NCBI GenBank assembly: GCA_949751835.1
Contig: CATKHK010000010.1
Coordinates: 1 to 64,000 of the forward strand
Source of the DNA: Blepharisma japonicum
Lineage: Eukaryota > Ciliophora > Heterotrichea > Heterotrichida > Blepharismidae
Direction of reading: 5' to 3'
DNA length: 64,000 nucleotides
In this document: positions 44,435 to 56,529 of the stretch, piece by piece
Layout of the letters: each line of letters opens with the position of its first letter
Numbering within the stretch: the stretch's first letter is position 1
Position numbers and translations under genes: made by a program
Notes under the pieces: generated by a model
Database searches by the model: none
What the model was told of the DNA's origin: nothing
What the model saw: the letters and a program-made list of their open reading frames with translations, nothing else

Positions 44435-45132
44435 TTATATATTTGATATTATTACTAACAACTCTTATGACACTTTTCTTAGGTTTTCAAATTGATAATA
44501 ATTCAATTAATTTAAATAAGGATGCTAAATTATATTATTGTATAGTGCCTTTATTTAAGAGTTTGATGCAAGATAATATAGATTATTAAATACTAAAATT
44601 TTATTTAGTCAGAGGACACAGACTATTCTTATTAATTTTAAATTCAAAGCTAATAAGATCTTTTGAATGTATTGGACTCTTTAAAATCAATAAAAAATCT
44701 TGATACTGTAATGCTTTCATAAACTTTCTTTCAATTTTTATATATCACTAGAAGAATTATAATGTGAAAAATCATTTTAATTTAAGTATTTAGCATAGGC
44801 TATTTTATGTTTAAATCTCCTGCAATTAATATAATAAGATCAGTAGGACTATTAAAAACTTGTTCAAAAATTATTAATATGAAACTCTTTTGTATTTTTA
44901 AAATCATTGGAATAATTCAGATAACTAAGCTAATTTTTTTATATACTTGTAAATATTAATATTACCAAAAGAGCTAAGAATGAATTTAATTCATAATAAA
45001 ATTTAGTACGCAGCTTTCTTTATAAACTATAATAAATTGACTTGGAATATCATAAATTACCTGAATTATTAACTTAAAAATTATGATTGCTAACGCTATT
45101 TGTAAATAAATCAATTTATTTGCTCTTTTTTC
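44435..45132. other. Intergenic spacer
   Basis: About 700 bp, AT-rich. No supported feature. Confidence 0.45.
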
Positions 45133-46407
45133 TTATGAAAGAGAGATGAGTATAACCTCAAGAGTTTCTTTTTCAGAGTTAGAATAAAATCTTTCGCATT
45201 TGTTACACTTATCCACATTTTTAATCCTACAGTTATTGCAAATATAATGAAGAGGGCATGCAATGGAATATTCATCTAAAGTTTTCCACAGCCCGCATTC
45301 AACACATGTATTCTTATTTTTATAGCTTTCATCATTATCTTTTTCCTTTTTTGAATGGTTTGCAGGGCTTATCTTATCCTTTAAGTCATTCATGTATACT
45401 ATTGGTCAATCAATTTGAGTGCGCTGAGGAGTTTTTATAGAGGCGGAAGGCTCACTTATTGTTGAAGCGCCTTGAGGCGGCTGAGAAATTTTTATTGAAG
45501 GTTCAAATATTGCTGAGGCACTTTGACATTGCTGAATAGGGTTTATTGAATTTATAGGCTCAATTGTGATAATTTTAGTAATTCCGTCTATTAATGATGG
45601 CAATAAAGAAGAGTTGGCTATCAAATCTTTATCAGGCACTGAATTTTTAAATAGCTTAGAAGAAGGAGCTAATAATGGAATGAAAACGGTTTGTTTTTGA
45701 TTTGGTTTTGGCTGATAATCATTAGAAGACAGTTTTTTTTTTGGCTGCTCTAAGATTTTATTCTCAATTTTTGTTTCCCCGCTTTCTATTTTTGAGATAA
45801 TTTTAATTGCTTTTATATTGATAGATGGCAAAGTCATAATTCTATTTCCTATTGCTTCTTGTGACCCCATAAGCAAATTCATATATGATGTTTGTTTTTT
45901 TCTGAAATATTCTACTTCTTCTCAAATTTTTTTCTCAACTTGAGAAATTCTCAAGATTTTAATCTTAAATAAATTTTTGATATCCAATTGGAAATCTTCA
46001 ATATCTTCTTTTGATTCTAATGTTAATGATTTTAAAAGAGGATCTTTTTCCAGCTTTGAAATTTTTTGGGTATTTTTGATTTCTAATAGGATTTTATTTA
46101 AATTGTATTCTGTTTTAATTATAACGCTTTTAAATAAATTGTCAATAACAGAAATCATTTGGGAAAGAGACTCGATTAGCTTTGTTTTATTTTTAGATAA
46201 TTCTACTTTAGCTTTTGATATCTCTTTGAGAAGGATAAGACGCATTTCTGGGTTTGGTGGGAAATATAATGGCTCGATTGAGTGAGGCTGGGTGGGTAAT
46301 TTTTTGTGCTCAGATATATGCATTTTGCAAAATTGAGCTAAGTTGCAGTCGCAGATATATTTTGCTGGATTTTTACAGTCAGAGAAAGTGCAAAAATGCT
46401 CTTCCAT
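45133..46407 (-). CDS. B-box-like / helical / RING-like protein, array member 3
   Basis: 424 aa, with two TGA codons read as Trp (KKIWEEVEYF; and QIDWPIVY). The N-terminal zinc module (CTFSDCKN, YICDCN, FCKMHISEHKK) is followed by a helical domain, then a Ser/Pro/Gln/Ile-rich linker, probably disordered, of about 150 residues, then the RING-like module (CVECGLWKT, CPLHYICNNCR, CNKCERFY). All eight RING-type ligands are visible. I placed the start at ATG 46407 rather than at an in-frame ATG 14 codons upstream because the other members begin at this point. Confidence 0.8.
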
Positions 46408-47560
46408 TATAATTATAGAATCATAACTAAAAATTATTTGGTTTTTCAAATCAAAGATTATTGGCTAAATTATCAAATAAGATTTATTAATTAAGATAGC
46501 AAATAAATGACTTAAAATAGCATTCAGAGTAAAAATTTAATTTTCTAAACTGTATATCTAAATTTTTATCAATAACTTGCAAAATTTTATAATAGTTACA
46601 AATAGTAGAAAAGGCTAGTTTGATATATTTGCGGCACTCATTCTAGATATTCTTTATAAATTTTTCAATATTTGCCATTGCTAAGTATTTAGCTTATAAA
46701 GCACCTTGCTAAGACAAAAATCTCTTTTATAGGTTTAGAAGACTAATTCATCATGGAGCTTGGGCTTTGTTTATCGAATTTTACTTCTCTATGTTAGAAT
46801 TTACATGAAAAATTGAGCTTTAAAGCTGCACTAGGATAATATTAGAAATATTTACCTGCTTTAAAAGGGTTAATCCGGAATTTAGTACAGCATGTTTAAA
46901 TCTCTTAGACAAAAAACTTGTATAGTTGAACTAATTCTGACTCATCATGGAACCTTGGTTATTTTTTATGAAATTTTACTAGAATTTATTATTTTGCAAG
47001 TTGAGACAATTTTTTATAAATATTTTGAGGATTCATATAACCCTTTTTGATATTTAGATTAACTCCAGGAATTTTAATTACAGCTGGAGTTATAATCTCC
47101 AGATGATATCATTAGCTGTATGAATAGTCCTATAGTGTTTATAATAGCTAAAGTGTTTAAATTATTGTCCTAAGTTTTATTTTCAAGCTCCTTATTTTTC
47201 CACTCTATACTAACAACACTTTCTGGCATGTCTCCTGTTTTAGCACAATATATTCATAAGCTGATAGCTATAGCTGCTGAGGCTGATTTATTAATGTGGT
47301 TTATTCTGTTAGGAAATTTCCTAAAGGGATCTATAAGAGCTCTAGATATATTATCTGTCTAGAGTCTTCAGTGCGTGACAAAAAATAAGCATTAATTGGC
47401 TGCCAAAAAATTCTGCTTAAATAAATGGTTGGATCTAAGAAATGCCTGATATGCATAAAAAAGCTACTGGATCGCAAATGCTGTGATTAATTCAGCTTTA
47501 GTTATTTAAAAATAAATTTATTTCTTGATTGATTCGAATTTTTGAAGATGAATTAAGTGA
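46408..47560. other. Spacer with an unidentified minus-strand ORF remnant
   Basis: About 1150 bp. A minus-strand frame is open for ~58 codons around 47170-47345 (contains IDPFRKFPNR and SVVSIEWKN, with one TGA as Trp) and then meets TAG. It may be the decayed end of some gene; family unknown. Two diverged ~75-bp direct repeats seem present at about 46740-46815 and 46930-47010 (both contain a CTAATTC...CATCATGGA core). No intact gene. Confidence 0.35.
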
Positions 47561-48771
47561 TTATAAACCTTCAATAAGCTTCAAGCTTTCAATGTCACCT
47601 TCCCAAGCTCGTTTCAGTACATCAATAGATTCTCCAACTTTAATTTTTAATCCATCAGGATTAGTTAATAATGATAAAAGTTCTTCATTATTCATTTCTA
47701 AAAGCATACCAGTGATCTTTCCTGCAATTTTTGTGTTCGAATTCTTCAGCACGACTGGGTATAACGCTTCTCCTAACATTCTTTTCTTGAACTCTGGTGG
47801 AGCAGCTTCATAAGTCTTGATGTCGAAATTCAACGGGGGTTGAGTTGGTATTTTTTTCACTTCAAAAGGTTTAAATAATTCAGGATTGTAAACCCAAGCT
47901 TTTCTCATAACATCAATAGCTTCACTTACTTTAAGTTTCAATCTATCAGGATTAGTTAATAATAGCAAGAGTTCCTGATTATCCATTTCCAAAAGCATAC
48001 TAATGATCTTCTCTGCAGTCTTTTGGCTCAAATTCTCTAACACTAATGGGTATAACGCTTCTCCAAGCATCCTTTTCTTATATTCTGGCGGAGAAGCTTT
48101 GTAGGTCTTCATATCAAAATTAGATGGAATCAGCGGTTCCTGAGCAGTTATTTTTTTCCTTCACTTTTTTTGAGTATTTTTACTTGCCTTTACATAGATT
48201 GATGGCAATTTCATAATGCTGTTTTCTGATATTTTACTTGTCTCTATTGGTAATTTACCGAGTGAATTTTTATATCTTCTAAAAGCTCTGCTATTCTTTT
48301 AAATTTTCTCTCAATGCTAAAAAGATTAACTATCTCTGGCCGATATAAAAATCTAATGATTTTGATTGCTTCTTCTTTGTCTAGTATTAATAATTTTAAA
48401 ATAGGATCTGCCTCCAGCCTTGAAACTTTCTTAACATTTTTTATTGCTTCGAAATTGTCATTAAAATTGAATTCTGTTTCAATTGTATATTTTTGAATTA
48501 AATTCTCTAGGTTTTTAATTATATGAGAAATAGACTCAATAAATCTTGCTTTATTTTCATTTCACTCTGATTTAGCCTGAATTATTTCTTTGATAAGAGC
48601 AGCACATGTGTCTGGGTTTGGTGTGTAAAATAATGGCTCGATAGAGTGATGCTCGCTAGATAGTTTTATATGCTCAAGTATGTGCATTTTACAAAACAGT
48701 CCTTTTTTGCAGTCACAGATGTAATTTGCTAGGCTTTCACAAGCAGAGAAAGTGCATAAATGGCCTTCCAT
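47561..48771 (-). pseudogene. Array member 4: B-box-like protein ending in two PABC/MLLE domains (frameshifted)
   Basis: The N-terminus (MEGHLCTFSACES, YICDCK, FCKMHILEH) is the family zinc module and the helical part continues to ~48265, with TGA as Trp. The C-terminal part (47561-48112) encodes two copies of a ~60-residue helical domain: KRMLGEALYP...KIISMLLEM and KRMLGEALYP...KITGMLLEM. This is the PABC/MLLE fold of poly(A)-binding protein, which docks PAM2 peptides. Between ~48285 and ~48245 the two parts lie in different frames, and neither TGA=Trp nor a 15-nt GT...AG intron joins them. Either this is a fresh frameshift, a sequencing error in the nearby A run, or an unusual intron. Domain combination not known to me elsewhere. 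Confidence 0.7.
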
Positions 48772-49266
48772 AAACTATTAGGTTTTACATTACTTTTTCT
48801 CAAGCAAATATATAAATAATTAATAGTATTTTTGGATTAGAATTATTTTATTTGCATCAGAAAAATTATATTAAGACAAAAGAATTAAGTATTAACAGGC
48901 AAATTTGGGTTTAGAAATTAGATCCAAGGCTAATTAGAATCATATTGAATATAGACTATATGTCTATAATTTAATAATAATTGTCTTCTTCTTTTGTCAT
49001 CAATAATACCATAAAAGAGAACTCTTTTTATTATTCTTTAATTTCGATTATCACCTTCGGAAAGAAGGGTCAGCTTTCATAAAAGAGAACTCTTATTTTG
49101 TATTATTATTCTTTTTTGATTTGGCTGATTGGCTCTCTGAAAACTTTTTACTAATTGCTTAATATTTCTGCTTTACTATATATGTCGTATATTTTTTTTG
49201 AAGTTTATTTTCCATATTATAATAAAAGCCAAACAGTTAAAATTTACTAATAAAACCTAATTATTT
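48772..49266. other. Intergenic spacer
   Basis: About 500 bp, AT-rich. A short direct repeat (CATAAAAGAGAACTCTT) occurs at about 49010 and 49078. Nothing else recognised. Confidence 0.45.
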
Positions 49267-50448
49267 TTATATTGAATCACGAATTGCTCCAAGGATTTCA
49301 TTTTCATGATTAGAATAGCCTCTTTCGCAATTAATACATTGATTTAAATCCTTAATCCTACAAGTATTGCAAGTTTTATGCTCAGGGCATGTGATAGAAA
49401 AATCACCAGGAGACTTAATTTGTTCGCATTGATAGCATGTATTTCCAGCTGGTTTTTTGCCATTTTCCCAAGAAATCAGCTTTATTGATGGATTACGTAC
49501 CATTTCAAAAGGAATTTGGCTTAAGGGATTGTCGCGCCCCTCTTTAGGAAACTCTGCACTATCAGCTCCCTTTTCTGCTGAGTTTATTAATTTATTTAAT
49601 TCTAAATAATTTGTTGGGGAAATTTGAAGTTCATGCTCACATCTGACTAAACTTCTCGGAATCAATTGTTCATACAATTCTCTTAAACAATAAGCACAAT
49701 GGTCATTTCCACATAAAGGCTTGTAAATTAAATTTGGATGGCCGCATTTGAATCCTTTTGAAGAAATTTCTTTATTTAAGTTTTTATCTAGTTTAGAATC
49801 AAAAGATGATATTTCTTTTGACTGTTCAAAAATTTGTTTTGAGGTTTTAATTTGATTTTTTGCTTCTAAAATAATTAAATCTATATAGTTTTCTTTTATC
49901 TTATTTGACTCTATCAGAAAACTATCATATGATCTTCGGCATTTTCTAAAAAATTCTGCTTCTTCTTCAATTTTTTTTATAATTTCAGAAATTTTGGTTT
50001 GTTTAAATTCAAGCTCAGGCTGGAAAATTAGTCTGAGATTTTTTATAGCTTCATTTGATTCTAATGTTAATAATTTTAAAATAGGACTTTCATCGAATCT
50101 ACAAATTTTCTTAGTTTCTTTGATTTCAGTCAAACTTTTATCAAAATTTAATTCTGTATCAATAATTAATTTTTCGATTCAATCTTCTATATTGGCAATC
50201 ATGCAAGAGGCAGACTCAAAAAACTTTGTTTTATTTTCGTTTAATTTAGCTCTATTGCTTATTATTTCTTTGATAAGAGCGACCCTTGTTTCTGGCTTCG
50301 GTGTATAAAATAGAGGCTCGATTGAGTGAGGTTGGGTAGACAACTTTTTATGCTCCGGTATATGAATTTTGCAAAATTGAGCTAAATTGCATTCGCAGAT
50401 GTATTTTGCTGGATTTTTACAAGCAGCAAAAGTACAAAAAAGCTCCAT
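49267..50448 (-). CDS. B-box-like / helical / central zinc cluster / RING-like protein, array member 5
   Basis: 393 aa, with TGA at ~50179 read as Trp (ANIEDWIEK). N-terminal zinc module (CTFAACKN, YICECN, FCKIHIPEHKK), then a helical region with the family phrase FRKCRRSYDSFLIES, then a second zinc-like cluster at about residues 236-280 (C-x-H-x8-C-x3-H-C-x2-C-x15-C-x-H; CGHPNL, CGNDHCAYC, RCEH), then the C-terminal RING-like module (CYQCEQIKS, CPEHKTCNTCR, CINCERGY). It lacks the long Gln/Pro-rich repeat of members to its right. All modules are intact. A ubiquitin ligase function is inferred from architecture. Confidence 0.85.
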
Positions 50449-50459
50449 TTAAATTATAG

Positions 50460-51160
50460 GATAATTAACTATTAAGCTTATTCATAAGCATAAACTAAGT
50501 TATCAAGAGCATGAAAATCTAAACCTGATAGATTTTAATTTAATCATATATATATTACGAAGCAGGTTTAATTCTAATACATTGTTTATAAATAAATAGC
50601 AGTTAAATTATCTTCTTAACCAAGTATATCATATTTACAAAGAACGTATGGAGTCAACATTAAATTTTTAGTGTGTTTTATTACATCGTATTAAACCCCG
50701 CATACTTTCCTCTTTTATTCTTTTCTCGAATTAGAAGTTGATAAAACCTTCAAAAAAATCTTTTGATTTGTTAAGCTTAGTTTTCAGATCTTTTTACTCT
50801 CAGCTTCAAAATCTTCTGTCATTGGATAATAGCGAATCGACTCAAAATATAGTTTTTGCGCATTCAGTTATAATTTTAGCTTCCTTGCCTGTAGCTGATT
50901 CGCAGGATAGGCGTATACCTCTCAAGCGCTGACATTATTTACTATGATGATCATTTATATAATTGCTATCTTCTCTTAGGTCGTAACATTACATTTGGTA
51001 TCCATTTCGATCTATTCCAAATCCAATTTATCGCAAAAATTTCTTAAGACCCATAATAATTATATAGATATGGAACTAGCCGATATATCAAATTAGACAG
51101 TTAAGAAAAAAATTCAAGAATACACCGAGATTCTAGAATTGCCAAATGTAAATAGGCAGA
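50460..51160. repeat. Segmental duplicate, copy A (with broken minus-strand gene)
   Basis: Resembles 55250-55975 over most of its length with small indels. On the minus strand it contains a decayed reading frame (RGIRLSCESATGKEAK, then IRYYPMTEDF in copy B) disrupted by frameshifts and stops; copy B is less damaged but also broken. A small unknown host gene seems to have been duplicated along with array members and then lost. Not recognised as any mobile element. Confidence 0.7.
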
Positions 51161-51965
51161 ATAGAACACCTTTCAAATATTTATACTTGACCTTAGAGAG
51201 AGTACACTTTTCAATGCAGCAGAAAGTAGTGACTTACCTAAACAAAAATATACAAAAACGGATTCATAGAAGAACTTATTGACTATAATCAATGGCTTGA
51301 TAGATTCGATGCAATAACATTCAAGAAGACTTGATTGTATAGTTCTTAAAGTTTTGAAGCAATATGGTATTAATGAAATATGAAAATGAAGAAATTACAG
51401 AATACCAAAAAAATATAATGGCTGTATATGAGGAGAATGGAATAGTACTCCAAAAATCAGTTAAATTCAATAATAGAGGATAGATTCCTGCTCAATTTAA
51501 AAAAATATTAAAATTGCTAAAGCAATTGCTATAAAGATTCAAAGAAAATGAAGAGATTTGATTAATTTTATTATTTGTTTAATTTTGTATATTTTCAATA
51601 AATCAAGGAAAGCATCACAATTATTAGCTATTATGAAAAAACTTTTAAATTATTTTTAAATCATTCTTCATTAAGTGCCAACTGTGCAAAAACTATAAAA
51701 TTTGAAATATATCTTTAATTAATGCGAAGTTTTAATTATTTGCAAGCTTAATTTTTGTGTATTTTGGCACTTCTCGTCAAACAGACAAAAGGGGAAAGCA
51801 GTAGCAAATATATATTTATATGAACTTAAATGAAATATATCATATTATATATGTAAAATAAGCTCAAAAGGATTCACTATCCAACAATTTACTATTGGCA
51901 AAGTGTAGGATATATATAGCATTATTATGCTTAGAATTAATAGTTTTATTATAGCAAAATGCAAG
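51161..51965. other. Spacer, possible degenerate plus-strand frame
   Basis: About 800 bp. Around 51063-51270 a plus-strand frame partly resembles the region 55920-56110 (EYTEILE and EYTEILG) but is interrupted. No intact gene supported. Confidence 0.35.
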
Positions 51966-52325
51966 TTAATAGCGATTATTGGCTATAGTTTCTCCAATTT
52001 CAGTCAAACTTTTATCAAAATTACATTCTGTATCAATTAATATTTTTTCTAATCAATTTCCTATATTAGAAATCATGCAAATGGCAGATTTCAAAAATTT
52101 TGCTTTATTTTCGTTTAATTTTTCTCTGGCCTTTATTATTTCTTTAATAAGAGCGACCTTTGCTTCTGAATTTGATGCATAAAATAGATGCTCGACTGAG
52201 TGAGGCTGGCTGAATAATTTTTTATGCTCCGGTATATGAATTTTACAAAATTGGGCTGAGTTGTATTCGCAAATGTATTTTGCTGGATTTTTGCAAGTGG
52301 CAAAAGTACAATAAAGATTTTCCAT
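51966..52325 (-). pseudogene. Truncated array member (B-box-like module only)
   Basis: About 119 codons, with TGA as Trp (NIGNWLEK). It covers the zinc module (CTFATCKN, YICEYN, FCKIHIPEHKK; the fourth ligand Cys of the CxC pair is replaced by Tyr) and about 60 residues of helix, then leaves family similarity at SLTEI and stops soon after. The loss of a zinc ligand and of everything downstream suggests a dead fragment. It sits 89 bp downstream of the next member's stop with the shared spacer between them. Confidence 0.75.
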
Positions 52326-52414
52326 TTAAATTATAGAATCATCCAATTAAAAATTATTTTCAAGGCTTTCGATAATATTAACATAAAATAAACTTATTAT
52401 TAAACCTAATTATT
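52326..52414. repeat. Conserved ~90-bp intergenic spacer of the array
   Basis: This spacer is nearly identical to 54200-54288, 58126-58213 and 59996-60085, and a related one occurs near 56420-56515. It lies between the start codon of one array gene and the stop codon of the next, and so must hold both terminator and promoter. All copies share the TTTAAATTATA block beside the start codon and a TTTTCAAGGCTTTC block. The near-identity suggests recent duplication or gene conversion. Confidence 0.85.
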
Positions 52415-54199
52415 TTAAAGTGAATCACGAATTGCTGTAAGAGTTGAAATTTCATTAGGAGAATAGCCTCTCGAACAATTAATGCATTGAGTTAAATCCT
52501 GAATCCTGCAAATATTACAAGTTTTATGTTGAGGGCAGTTAATAGAAAAATCATCAACACCCTTAAATTTTTGGCACTGGTAACACTCAATTTCTGCTGG
52601 AATTGGGGCATTTTTTGGCACTAGGGGTGGGGCTGGTGGAACTTGTGGAATTCCTTGATAAGGAGGCATTGGATCTCTTTGCTGGTTTTGGGGTTGCTGA
52701 TACTGAGGCTGATTCATAGCAGGGCCAGGGTTTCTGTTTTGTGGGCCTGGATTTGGGGCGAATTGGGATTGATTAGCAGGATTGCGCATTCCAGGTTGAG
52801 GGTAATTTCCTGAAACGTTTCCAGTCCCAAACTGAGATTGAAGGCCTGGCTGCATATTAGGGTTAATTCTTGGATCTTCAATAGAAATTGAAATCGTGAC
52901 TTCTTCATCTGAATCTGAATCAACTGGCTGGGTATAAGCTTGAGATTTTTGCTGCATTGTGCCTTTAGGAATATTTTGAGTTTGTGGTACATAATTACCT
53001 TGTGGGGGAAAATTACCTTGCTGAGAAATATTACCTTGTTGAGGCTGCCTAATCTGTGGAGGAATCTGGCCTCCAGGCTGCATTTTTTCTTCTTTCGGAA
53101 GTCCTGGACTCTCCCCTCCTACTTGTACTGTCTTCAAAAGGTTTTCCAAATCCTTAATATTTTTTGGGCTGATTCTTCTCCCATGCTCACAAGTGACTGT
53201 TGTATTTTTTGCTTTTGCTTGATCTAATAGTTCTTTTAAACAATACGCACAATGCTCATTTCCACACAAAGGCGTATAAAGCAGAACCTTATGATCACAT
53301 TGCTTCACTCTCGCTTGTGCAGGCTCAGCTGGTCTTAGTCTTTTTAAATTGGCTTTTAGCCTGACATAATCATTAGTGTCTAATGAGGAGTCAGCGGCTG
53401 CACCCTCATTAAGTAATTTTAATAAAATTTCGTCATAGTAATTTGGGAGGCATGTAAAGATCACCGTAGACATATGAGAAATTAGCTGCTTATAAATATT
53501 ATCTTTTGAGGGAGAAGCACAATTACCTTGTGAAGGTAAAATTACTTGCTGAGGAAAATTACCTTGTTGAGGCTGCCTCATCTCTTGAGGAATCTGACCT
53601 CCAAATTGCTTTTCTAAAATAATTGAATCTATATATTGTTTTTTAATATTACTTGACTCTATCAGAAAACTATCATATGATCTTCGGCATTTTCTAAAAT
53701 ATTCCGTTTCTTCTTCAATTTTTTTTATAATTTCAGAATATTTGGTTTGTTTAAATTCAAGCTCAGGTTGGAAAAGCAGTCTGAGGCTTTTTATAGCTTC
53801 ATTTGATTCTAATGTTAATAATTTTAAAATAGGTTTTTTTTCAAATCTACATATTTTCTTAGTTTCTTTAATTTCAGTCAAACTTTTATCAAAATAATAT
53901 TCTGTATCAATTAATATTGTTTTGATTCAATCTTCTATATTGGAAATCATGCAAGAGGCAGATTTCAAAAATTTTGCTTCGTTTTCGTTTAATTTAGCTC
54001 TATTGTTTATTATTTCTTTGATAAGAGTGACCTTTGTTTCTGGGTTTGGTGTATAAAATAAAGGCTCTATTGAATGAGGCTGGGTAGACAATTTTTTATG
54101 CTCTGGTATATGAATTTTGCAAAATTGAGCTAAATTGCATTCGCAAATGTATTTTGCTGGATTTTTGCAAGGAGCAAAAGTACAATAAAGATTTTCCAT
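52415..54199 (-). CDS. B-box-like / zinc cluster / Gln-Pro-rich / RING-like protein, array member 6
   Basis: 594 aa, with TGA as Trp near 53927 (NIEDWIKTI). The N-terminal zinc module and helical linker are as in other members. A middle segment of ~105 residues is nearly identical to the protein at 60086-61981 (KDNIYKQLISHMSTVIF; NDYVRLKANL), including the second zinc cluster (CDHK, CGNEHCAYC, TCEH). A ~170-residue Gln/Pro-rich repeat region (QGNFPPQGNY, NQPQYQQPQNQQ, PYQGIPQVPP) precedes the RING-like module (CYQCQKFKG, CPQHKTCNICR, CINCSRGY). The protein looks like a fusion of a short B-box-like member with the back half of the otubain-like member. Both zinc modules complete. Confidence 0.88.
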
Positions 54200-54288
54200 T
54201 TAAATTATAGAATCATCCAATTAAAAATTATTTTCAAGGCTTTCGATAATGTTAACACAAAATAAACTTGTTATTAAACCTAATTATT

Positions 54289-55243
54289 TTAAAGTGAATC
54301 ACGAATTGCTGTAAGAGTTGAAATATCATTAGGAGAATAGGCTCTCGAACAATTAATACATTGAGTTAAATCCTGAAGCCTGCAAATATTACAAGTTTTA
54401 TGTTTAGGGCATTCAATTGCAAAATCATCAGCACCCCTAACTAGTTCACACTGGTAGCACTCATATCTAGCTGGCTTTTGGGTAATTTTTGGTACTAGGG
54501 ACGTGGCAGGTGGAACTTGTGGAGCTCCTTGATAAGGAGGCATTGGATCTCTTTGCTGGTTTTGGGGTTGCTGATACTGAGGCTGATTCATAGCAGGGCC
54601 AGGCTTTCTGTTTTGTGGCCCTGGATTTAAGGTGAATTCGGAATCAGGATTACTTATTTCAGATTGAGTGTAATTTCCTGAAACGTTTCCAGTCCCAAAC
54701 TGAGACTGAGTGACTAACTGCATATTAGGGTTAGCTTCTGGCTTTCTGAAGCAACTGAGATCGAGACTTCTCCGTCTATATGTGAATCGACTGGCTGGTT
54801 ATAAGCTTGAGATTTCTGCTGCATTGCGCCTTTAGGAATATTTTGATGTTAATAATTTTAAAATAGGATTTTTTTCGAATCTACAAATTTTCTTAGTTTC
54901 TTTAATTTCAGTCAAACTTTTATCAAAATTTAATTCTGTATTTATTAATATTGTTTTGATTCAATCTTCTATATTGACAATCATGCAGGAGGCAGACTCA
55001 AAAAGCTTTGCTTTATTTTCATTTAATTTAGCTCTATTTTTTATTATTTCTTTTTTATTATTTCTTTGATAAGAGCGACCCTTGTTTCCGGCTTTGGTGT
55101 ATAAAATAGAGGCTCGATTGAGTGAGGCTAGGTAGACAATTTTTTTGCTCCGGTATATGAATTTTGCAAAATTGGGCTAAATTACAATTGCAGATATATT
55201 TTGCTGGATTTTTACAAGTAGTAAAAGTACAAAAAAGTTCCAT
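54289..55243 (-). pseudogene. Array member 7, internally deleted pseudogene
   Basis: The N-terminal module starts normally (MELFCTFTTCKN) but a frameshift follows at the IPEHKK position, with in-frame stops. Near 54850 the frame of the middle region jumps directly to the Gln/Pro-rich region, missing several hundred bases of the typical member. The last 144 codons (54289-54723) with the RING-like module (CYQCELVRG, CPKHKTCNICR, CINCSRAY) are still open. A dead copy. Confidence 0.8.
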
Positions 55244-55249
55244 TTAAAT

Positions 55250-55975
55250 TATACCATTTCTCGATCCTTGAAGAAATACACTTAATATAGCTTATTACAT
55301 TAAAAATAAGCTTAAGAGCAAAATCTAAGTCTGAAAGTTTTTATTTTAATCCTATATATTGGTAAAAAGTAAATCTAATTTATGAAACTCTTTTGGTTTC
55401 CCGAGAATACATTGATATAAATAAATAGCAATTAAATTATCTTCTTAACCTATCATAGCCCCAGCATATGTATGTAGTCAAATTAAATCTTTAGTGTGTT
55501 TTATTGCATCGTATTCGGACCCCGTGTGCTTTCCCCTTTTATTCTTTTCTCGAATTAGAAGTTGATAAAACCTTAAAAAACTTTTGATTTGTTAAGCTTA
55601 GTTTACAGATCTTTTTACTCTCAGTTTCAAAATCTTCTGTCATTGGATAATAGCGAATCGACTCAAAATATAGTTTTTGCACATCTTCAGCTATAATTTT
55701 AGCTTCCTTGTCTGTAGCTGATTCGCAGGATAAGTGTATACCTCTCAAGCGTTGACATTATTTCGCTATGATGATCATTTATATAATTGCTATCTTCTCT
55801 TAGGTCGTAAATTTGCATTTGGTATCCGCTTCGATCTATTCCAAATCCAAAATATTGCACAAATTTCTTAAGCTCCATAATAATTATATCGATCTGAAAC
55901 TAACCGATATATCAAATTAGATAGTTAAGAAAAAATTCAAGAATACACTGAGATTCTAGGATTCTCAAAAGAAAG
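55250..55975. repeat. Segmental duplicate, copy B (with broken minus-strand gene)
   Basis: Partner of 50460-51160. On the minus strand, about 55880-55709 reads KKFVQYFGFGIDRSGYQM and YDLREDSNYINDHHSEI, then a frameshift, then 55539-55748 reads RGIHLSCESATDKEAKII, KICKLSLTNQKFFKVL. No intron of 15 nt joins them. The gene's function is unknown. Flanking array genes are also shared, so the duplication involved a multi-gene block. Confidence 0.7.
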
Positions 55976-56529
55976 TAATAAAAATAGAAAAACCTTTAAA
56001 ATTTATAAGCAAACAAACTTGTGTGAAGAATTTTGCCTTAAATTTCTCAACCATGACTATCATAAAATATACAAACTGTTAAAATCAAAGTATGAAGTCA
56101 TTGTAAAATGAGAAAAGAACTAGAGGCAGAATAAGAAAAAGCTATACCGAATCATGCATCAATTAAAAAGCTTCAAGAAGAAAATTCAGAAAGCAAAGGT
56201 GATTTAAAATTAATGGTATTTTTTATTAAAACAAGCTCAATTGTCTTAATTTACAAATTCTACAAGTTATTACAGGTTAAGCTTATCCTGATTTATCTTT
56301 AATAAAGAATGATTTAAAAGAAATTATTAAAGATTATAATTTTGAAGAATTCATTAAGGATAATTTACTCAAAAATTTTTGGATAATGAGATATTTGACT
56401 GAAAACTTTTAAATTTTGACAAATATAGAATCATCCAATTAAAAATTATTTTCAAGGCTTTCGACAATATTTAAGACATAACAAACTTATTATTAAACCT
56501 AATTATTTTAAAGTGAATCATATATTTCC
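55976..56529. other. Spacer with ORF remnants on the plus strand
   Basis: Plus-strand frames around 55925-56115 (EILGFSKESNKN; NHDYHKIYKLLKSKYEV) and 56280-56410 (LSLIKNDLKEIIKDYNFEEF) are separated by stops, many being TAA in contexts where Gln would fit. Possibly a lost gene next to the duplicated segment. No intact gene. Confidence 0.35.
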
